NCBI RefSeq assembly: GCF_024584805.1 | Contig: NZ_CP075715.1 | Location: 4,164,526 to 4,228,525 of the forward strand | Source: Streptomyces sp. FIT100 | GTDB lineage: Bacteria > Actinomycetota > Actinomycetes > Streptomycetales > Streptomycetaceae | DNA: 64,000 nt | Direction of reading: 5' to 3' | In this document: piece after piece, positions 60,590 through 64,000 of the stretch | Layout: each line of letters starts with the position of its first letter | Numbering within the stretch: the stretch's first letter is position 1 | Program-made: the position numbers and the translations under genes | The notes under the pieces: model-generated | The model's input: the letters and a program-made list of their open reading frames with translations, nothing else | What the model was told of the DNA's origin: nothing | Databases searched by the model: none

Positions 60590-61557
60590 CGACCATGCAG
60601 ACCGGCGAGCGGCCGGCGGTGCCGCCGCTGACCCGCCCGGAGACGGGCCTGGCCGGTGTCGGCGCGCTCGCCGCGGCCGGTGTCGGCGCCCTGGGCCTGG
60701 TGGCGTCGTTCGACGCCGTGTCGGAGGCCGCTGCGCGGTGGGGGTTCGCCTCGCCGTGGATGCTGCCGGTCGGGATCGATGTGGCGATTCCGGTGTTCAC
60801 GGTGGCCAATCTGCTGTTGATCCGGCTGGACATGGCGTTGGCCTGGGTGCGGTTCGTGCCCTGGGCGCTCACCCTGGTCACCTGCGGGCTGAACGTGGCG
60901 GCTGGGCATGGCGTGTGGGCGAAGGTGGCTCACGGGACGATGCCGCTGTTGTGGGTGGTGTTCTCCGAGATCGGCGCCCACATCTACGCCGTCCGTATCG
61001 GTGCGGCGACCGGCCGGCGGATGGACAAGATCCGTTTCGGCCGGTGGCTGCTGGCCTTCCCTTCTACGTTTGCTCTGTGGCGGCGGATGACGCTGTGGGA
61101 GCTCACCTCCTACACCGAGGCCCTCGCCCGGGAGAAGCAGCGGCAGCTTGCCCGCGCTGAGCTGCGCGAGGTGTACGGGCGTCGGTGGCGCAAGCACACC
61201 CCGCACCGCACCCGCGTACTGCTCAAGCTGGGCGACCTTGCACCCGTCGCGATCGAGGCTGACCCGGCCCCGGAGCCCCGGCCCGAGCCTGAGCCCGAGG
61301 CATCGAACGACGCGGCGCCCAAGCCGCGACGGAGCCGGAAGCCGAGCCCGAAGCCGAAGGCGACGCGCACGGCGGCGGAGCTGCTGACCGCGGCGCGGGA
61401 GGCCGCCGTCGACTGGCCCGATGCCGAGATCAACGCGGAGAAGATCCGAACCACGCTGCGCTGCTCGGCAGCCAATGCCCGTACCGTGCGGGACGCACTG
61501 CTGGCTGAGCGGACGGAAGCCGCGCGTCCTGTCGAGTTCGAGGGGGCAGCGGCATGA
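60586..61557 (+). CDS. DUF2637 membrane protein (SpdB-like transfer/spread protein)
   Basis: This 323-residue protein has four hydrophobic segments in the first half (for example VGALAAAGVGALGLVASFDAVSEAA and MLPVGIDVAIPVFTVANLLL), typical of the DUF2637 family found in streptomycete mobile elements. The C-terminal half is charged and contains a helix-turn-helix-like segment (AEINAEKIRTTLRCSAANARTVRDALL). Intramycelial spread of the element is the usual role of such Spd proteins. Confidence 0.82.
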   Translation: MTTMQTGERPAVPPLTRPETGLAGVGALAAAGVGALGLVASFDAVSEAAARWGFASPWMLPVGIDVAIPVFTVANLLLIRLDMALAWVRFVPWALTLVTCGLNVAAGHGVWAKVAHGTMPLLWVVFSEIGAHIYAVRIGAATGRRMDKIRFGRWLLAFPSTFALWRRMTLWELTSYTEALAREKQRQLARAELREVYGRRWRKHTPHRTRVLLKLGDLAPVAIEADPAPEPRPEPEPEASNDAAPKPRRSRKPSPKPKATRTAAELLTAAREAAVDWPDAEINAEKIRTTLRCSAANARTVRDALLAERTEAARPVEFEGAAA

Positions 61558-62207
61558 GCAGCACCCTCTTAACCGCTTTCGCTGCTGCCGGGCCGGTCGC
61601 TGCGGGATGGCTCGTGCACGCGCGGTGGCTGCGGCGGAACCTGCACACGGCCCGCCGTGACCCGCTCACCGGTCTGCGGACCCGTGAGGGCTTCACCCGC
61701 CGCGCCACGGTCCTGCTGAAGGACCCGCGGGCGGTCGTGGTCCTCGCGGACGTCGACAAGTTCAAGCAGATCAACGACACCTACGGCCACGCCGCCGGGG
61801 ACGCGCTCCTGAAGGCGACCGCGGCACGGCTGGCGCACTACGTCGGCACGGAGGGTGTGGTGGGTCGGCTCGGTGGTGATGAGTTCGCCGCGGTCGTCCT
61901 CGACACCCACGGCACCGTGGGCGATCTGCTCGCCGTACTGCATGGCGTGCTGGCCCGCCCGGTCGACGGACAGCCCCCGGCAGTGCGCACCACCGTGTCG
62001 CTGGGCTGGGTGCGTGCTGGGGACTTCCCCGGCGAGGACCTGTCCTCGCTGCTGGGTCGGGCGGATGAGGCCATGTATGCGGCCAAGCAGGGCCGCGCCG
62101 GAGTGCGCCGCGCAGGGCTCGGCCGCCTGTTCGCCACGGTCACCGGTCGGCGCTCAGGTCGCCGCGGCGCCCGTACCACCCCGCCGGATGTGGGGATGGT
62201 CGCCTGA
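61554..62207 (+). CDS. GGDEF-domain protein (putative diguanylate cyclase)
   Basis: This 217-residue protein has one N-terminal hydrophobic segment and a GGDEF domain. The active motif is intact (VGRLGGDEFAAVV), as are DVDKFKQINDTYGH and the final SLGW and DEAMYAAKQ regions. It lacks an RxxD inhibitory site in the usual place. It overlaps both neighbours in the transfer operon. If active it would make c-di-GMP, which in Streptomyces controls development through BldD. Confidence 0.85.
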   Translation: MSSTLLTAFAAAGPVAAGWLVHARWLRRNLHTARRDPLTGLRTREGFTRRATVLLKDPRAVVVLADVDKFKQINDTYGHAAGDALLKATAARLAHYVGTEGVVGRLGGDEFAAVVLDTHGTVGDLLAVLHGVLARPVDGQPPAVRTTVSLGWVRAGDFPGEDLSSLLGRADEAMYAAKQGRAGVRRAGLGRLFATVTGRRSGRRGARTTPPDVGMVA

Positions 62208-62593
62208 TGTCGCCGGCGTTCGGCAAGTGCTACGACCCGACCGGCGCGACGTATGGGATCCCCACCTACCCCTGGCGCCTTGCCCCCGACGGCTACGCGA
62301 CCCGCCGCCAGCTCCGTGCCCGTGGGCTGCGGCCCGGTGGGCAGCCGGTTGCCGCGCAGTTGATGCGCCGCTCCCCGCGTCGCAAGGGCGGGGTGGTGGT
62401 GGCTCACCTGTACCGGATCGACCGGGCGAAGCCGGTGCGGCCGATGACGTCGCGGAAGTGGGGCGCGCTCGCTCTGGCGATGCTTGCCCGCCGCACCTGC
62501 CCCGCCTGCCGACTGGATGCCGGGTACGTCATCCCGCCCACGCTCGGCACCTGCGTCACCTGCGCCTACCCCGAGGAACAGTGCGCTGCCTGA
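62207..62593 (+). CDS. RRQRL-motif zinc-binding protein
   Basis: This 128-residue basic protein has the variant motif RRQLRARGLRPGGQP and two Cys pairs (CPACRLDAGY and CVTCAYPEEQC), likely a zinc ribbon. This group is found in AICE and plasmid transfer operons. The start overlaps the GGDEF stop by one base. The function is unknown. Confidence 0.78.
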   Translation: MSPAFGKCYDPTGATYGIPTYPWRLAPDGYATRRQLRARGLRPGGQPVAAQLMRRSPRRKGGVVVAHLYRIDRAKPVRPMTSRKWGALALAMLARRTCPACRLDAGYVIPPTLGTCVTCAYPEEQCAA

Positions 62594-62617
62594 AACCGAA
62601 TGCTGAGGAGCACGAGC

Positions 62618-62890
62618 ATGCGTCCCGTCCTTCTGCACACCCTGATGCGCCGCACCACCGATGTCCGCACGGTGGCCTACCGCCCGGAGCGGCTGACGGT
62701 CGACACCGCCCGCCAGATCATCCGTCGGGCCCGTCGAAGCGCCGCGGTCGTCCGCGTCTACGAGACGACCGACCGCGACGGCAACAACATCCACCTCGCC
62801 CACGTCCACTTCGGCCCCGGCCGGTGGAACGACGTCGACTCCGTCACCGACATCTACGAGATCCCCACCCAGGCCCTGACGGCACTCTGA
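62618..62890 (+). CDS. hypothetical AICE protein
   Basis: This 90-residue protein follows GAGGAG. It has a basic helix (ARQIIRRARRSAAVVRVYE) and NIHLAHVHFGPGRW. I do not recognise a family. Its position in the transfer operon supports it as a gene. Confidence 0.65.
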   Translation: MRPVLLHTLMRRTTDVRTVAYRPERLTVDTARQIIRRARRSAAVVRVYETTDRDGNNIHLAHVHFGPGRWNDVDSVTDIYEIPTQALTAL

Positions 62891-62903
62891 ACCGCTGGTC
62901 GGC

Positions 62904-63065
62904 CTACAGGCTGTCCGCCGCGGCACCGATGGTCGACGCCCACCACTGCTTCAAGCGGTGGCGACGGTTGCAGTAGCTCCGTCGCCGCCATCGCGGCTGC
63001 TCGACCGGCTGTCTGCACCACTTGCACGGCCGGGTTCTTCGCCCGGCACTCGTTTCCCCGCCCAT
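62904..63065 (-). CDS. small zinc-finger-like protein
   Basis: This 53-residue basic protein on the opposite strand of the transfer operon has a C-x2-C...C-x3-H arrangement (CKWCRQP, then SYCNRRH) and HRLKQWWAS. Similar mini-proteins are common in streptomycete mobile elements. ATG at 63065 is a likely start. Being antisense in a spacer, it is less sure than its neighbours. Confidence 0.5.
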   Translation of the reverse strand: MGGETSAGRRTRPCKWCRQPVEQPRWRRRSYCNRRHRLKQWWASTIGAAADSL

Positions 63066-63163
63066 GCCGCGACTGTAGCGGCCCAGTTCACGGGCCCGGA
63101 CGCCCACCTTCCACAGCGCCGTCCGGGCCCCACTCCAACCCTGTTCCCAGGGAGGAACACTCA

Positions 63164-64000
63164 GTGAATCACGACGACGAGAATGAACTCTTCAACCGAC
63201 TCGAAGCAGACATGGCCGCCGACCCGTCGCCCGACTCGGGCGCCGATGTAGTCGACCTGAACAAGGCGCGGTCGGCCCGATCGGAGTCGGGCGACGCCAC
63301 CGCCGACCCGTCGGCCGACTCGACCCCGCAGGCGTCGGGTGCCGAGTCGGGCGACTCGACCGCGATGCGGTCGGGTGGAGGGTCGGGGCCGGTGATGGTG
63401 GATGGTCCGGCCCCGGCGGGGCCCGGGTTCATGGACCTGGTCAAGGGCGCCAAGCGCCGCCCGATCGTGCCGATGTGGCTGCGCTCCACCGGGGAGCTGA
63501 AGGCCGCTACCGGTTGGGTGGCCGGGCACTACGGCCACAAGGCCGGGTATCACGCGCTGCGTGCCCCGGTGTACACGGCCCGGCTGGCGCTGCTGTCGCC
63601 GCGTGGGGCGGCGAAGTTCGTCGGCTCCACGATGCGATGGGTGGCGGACAAGGAGGGGGAGCCGGTCCGGCTCGCCGCGGTTCGCCGCGAGGACGCGGCC
63701 GACTACCTGAAGCTCTCCCGCCAGCGGGACGGACGGGTGCGACTGCGCACTCTGATTACGGTGCTCGCCTCGGTCGTCGGCCTCGGGGCGGCGCTGGCCC
63801 TCTATGTGCTGGCCCCGGGGTGGCTTCAGGCCGTGTCGGTCGGGGCGCTGCTGCTGGCGCTCGGGCACGTCGGCCGGTACGAGGACGCGCCGGTCTTCAC
63901 CCGCGCGGTCGACTTGCCGCACGTGGAGCGCCTGACCTCTGACATCGTCGGCCGCGCGTTCGCCGCGCTGGGGATCGCGGAGATCAACAAGCAGGTGACC
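63164..64000 (+). CDS. FtsK/SpoIIIE-type conjugative translocase, TraSA-like (3' partial)
   Basis: The frame starts GTG at 63164 after GGGAGGA and remains open to the window end (279 codons). The first 90 residues are acidic and rich in Ser-Gly-Asp repeats. A folded part begins at MDLVKGAKRRPIVPMW, with two hydrophobic segments (LRTLITVLASVVGLGAALALYVL and AVSVGALLLALGHV). It ends in DIVGRAFAALGIAEINKQV, as in TraSA/FtsK proteins of AICEs. The ATPase motor should be in the next sequence. It moves double-stranded DNA between cells. Confidence 0.82.
   Translation, partial: MNHDDENELFNRLEADMAADPSPDSGADVVDLNKARSARSESGDATADPSADSTPQASGAESGDSTAMRSGGGSGPVMVDGPAPAGPGFMDLVKGAKRRPIVPMWLRSTGELKAATGWVAGHYGHKAGYHALRAPVYTARLALLSPRGAAKFVGSTMRWVADKEGEPVRLAAVRREDAADYLKLSRQRDGRVRLRTLITVLASVVGLGAALALYVLAPGWLQAVSVGALLLALGHVGRYEDAPVFTRAVDLPHVERLTSDIVGRAFAALGIAEINKQVT

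Larger units (their letters stand above)
56265..64000. mobile_element. left part of an integrative and conjugative element (AICE) in tRNA-Gly
   Basis: It begins at the tRNA-Gly fragment and contains typical AICE genes: an XRE regulator, a GntR (KorSA-like) regulator, Spd-like membrane transfer genes (DUF2637), RRQRL zinc protein and the start of an FtsK/TraSA translocase. A RibD-like gene pair is cargo at the left end. No rep, xis or int gene is seen in the window. These should follow the translocase beyond 64000, next to an intact tRNA-Gly. Confidence 0.8.

Overview
The window is very GC-rich, densely coding actinobacterial DNA and is almost certainly a Streptomyces chromosome. Evidence includes many GTG starts, ATGA/GTGA coupled overlaps, XRE-TPR regulators, WXG100 proteins, DmdR-type iron and Zur boxes, an LAXTG sortase signal, and the left end of an actinomycete integrative and conjugative element (AICE). 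No species can be named from the sequence alone.

Layout, left to right. 1-629 is the end of a TrkA/KtrA-type regulator. 695-8764 is an uncharacterised pathway. It has a GTP cyclohydrolase II with Met in place of the catalytic-switch Tyr, a creatininase-family protein, a RibD-C reductase, a PTPS-fold protein with a broken zinc site, an MDR dehydrogenase, a GT4 glycosyltransferase, a methyltransferase, a flippase-like membrane protein and a CDP-alcohol phosphatidyltransferase. The order suggests GTP to formylaminopyrimidine (FAPy), then deformylation and reduction, as in archaea, followed by glycosylation, methylation and possibly lipid attachment. 9007-17084 is an accessory saccharide island: APH-like kinase, GT4, thymidylate-kinase-like protein, PIG-L deacetylase, a frameshifted GT2, GT8, a degenerate recombinase-like protein, an XRE regulator and a HAD hydrolase. 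17469-19301 is an LTA-synthase/sulfatase-like membrane protein.

19401-26714 looks like a zinc-repressed metallophore locus without an NRPS. A divergent threonine-kinase-like GHMP kinase and a PLP cysteine-synthase-like enzyme share a Zur box. Behind them follow a DUF364 chelation protein, an MFS exporter, a FecCD permease, an ABC ATPase and a binding lipoprotein. 26647-30693 carries an MMPL transporter, an ArsR regulator with tandem operators, and a CmtR-like sensor with a CDF transporter. 30800-30995 is a large G-quadruplex-prone CCCGT repeat. 31001-34790 is an iron-box-controlled operon joining heme oxygenase to two secreted neocarzinostatin-fold-like proteins. 34903-43030 holds two PstS-like proteins, a lysine-rich repeat protein and a giant CtpI-like P-type ATPase. 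43160-48755 is mixed metabolism with two decayed genes (a sarcosine/tryptophan-oxidase-like gene and a LysR gene).

50016-56109 has a CAP-domain protein, a 178-bp MITE, and a WXG100-linked polymorphic toxin locus. That locus has a CdiA RNase-A-type toxin, an immunity candidate, an orphan toxin tip and a CdiI-type immunity protein. At 56265-56308 lies a displaced 3' piece of tRNA-Gly(CCC), the attachment-site scar of an AICE that fills the rest of the window. The AICE carries a split RibD-like pair, an XRE regulator, a GntR regulator with palindromic operators, Spd-like transfer genes, a GGDEF protein and the start of an FtsK/TraSA translocase. Its integrase and the intact tRNA should lie beyond 64000.

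A strain-level oddity is that many genes carry in-frame 9- to 36-nt tandem repeats, and two convergent gene pairs overlap tail to tail, one of them by more than 1 kb.
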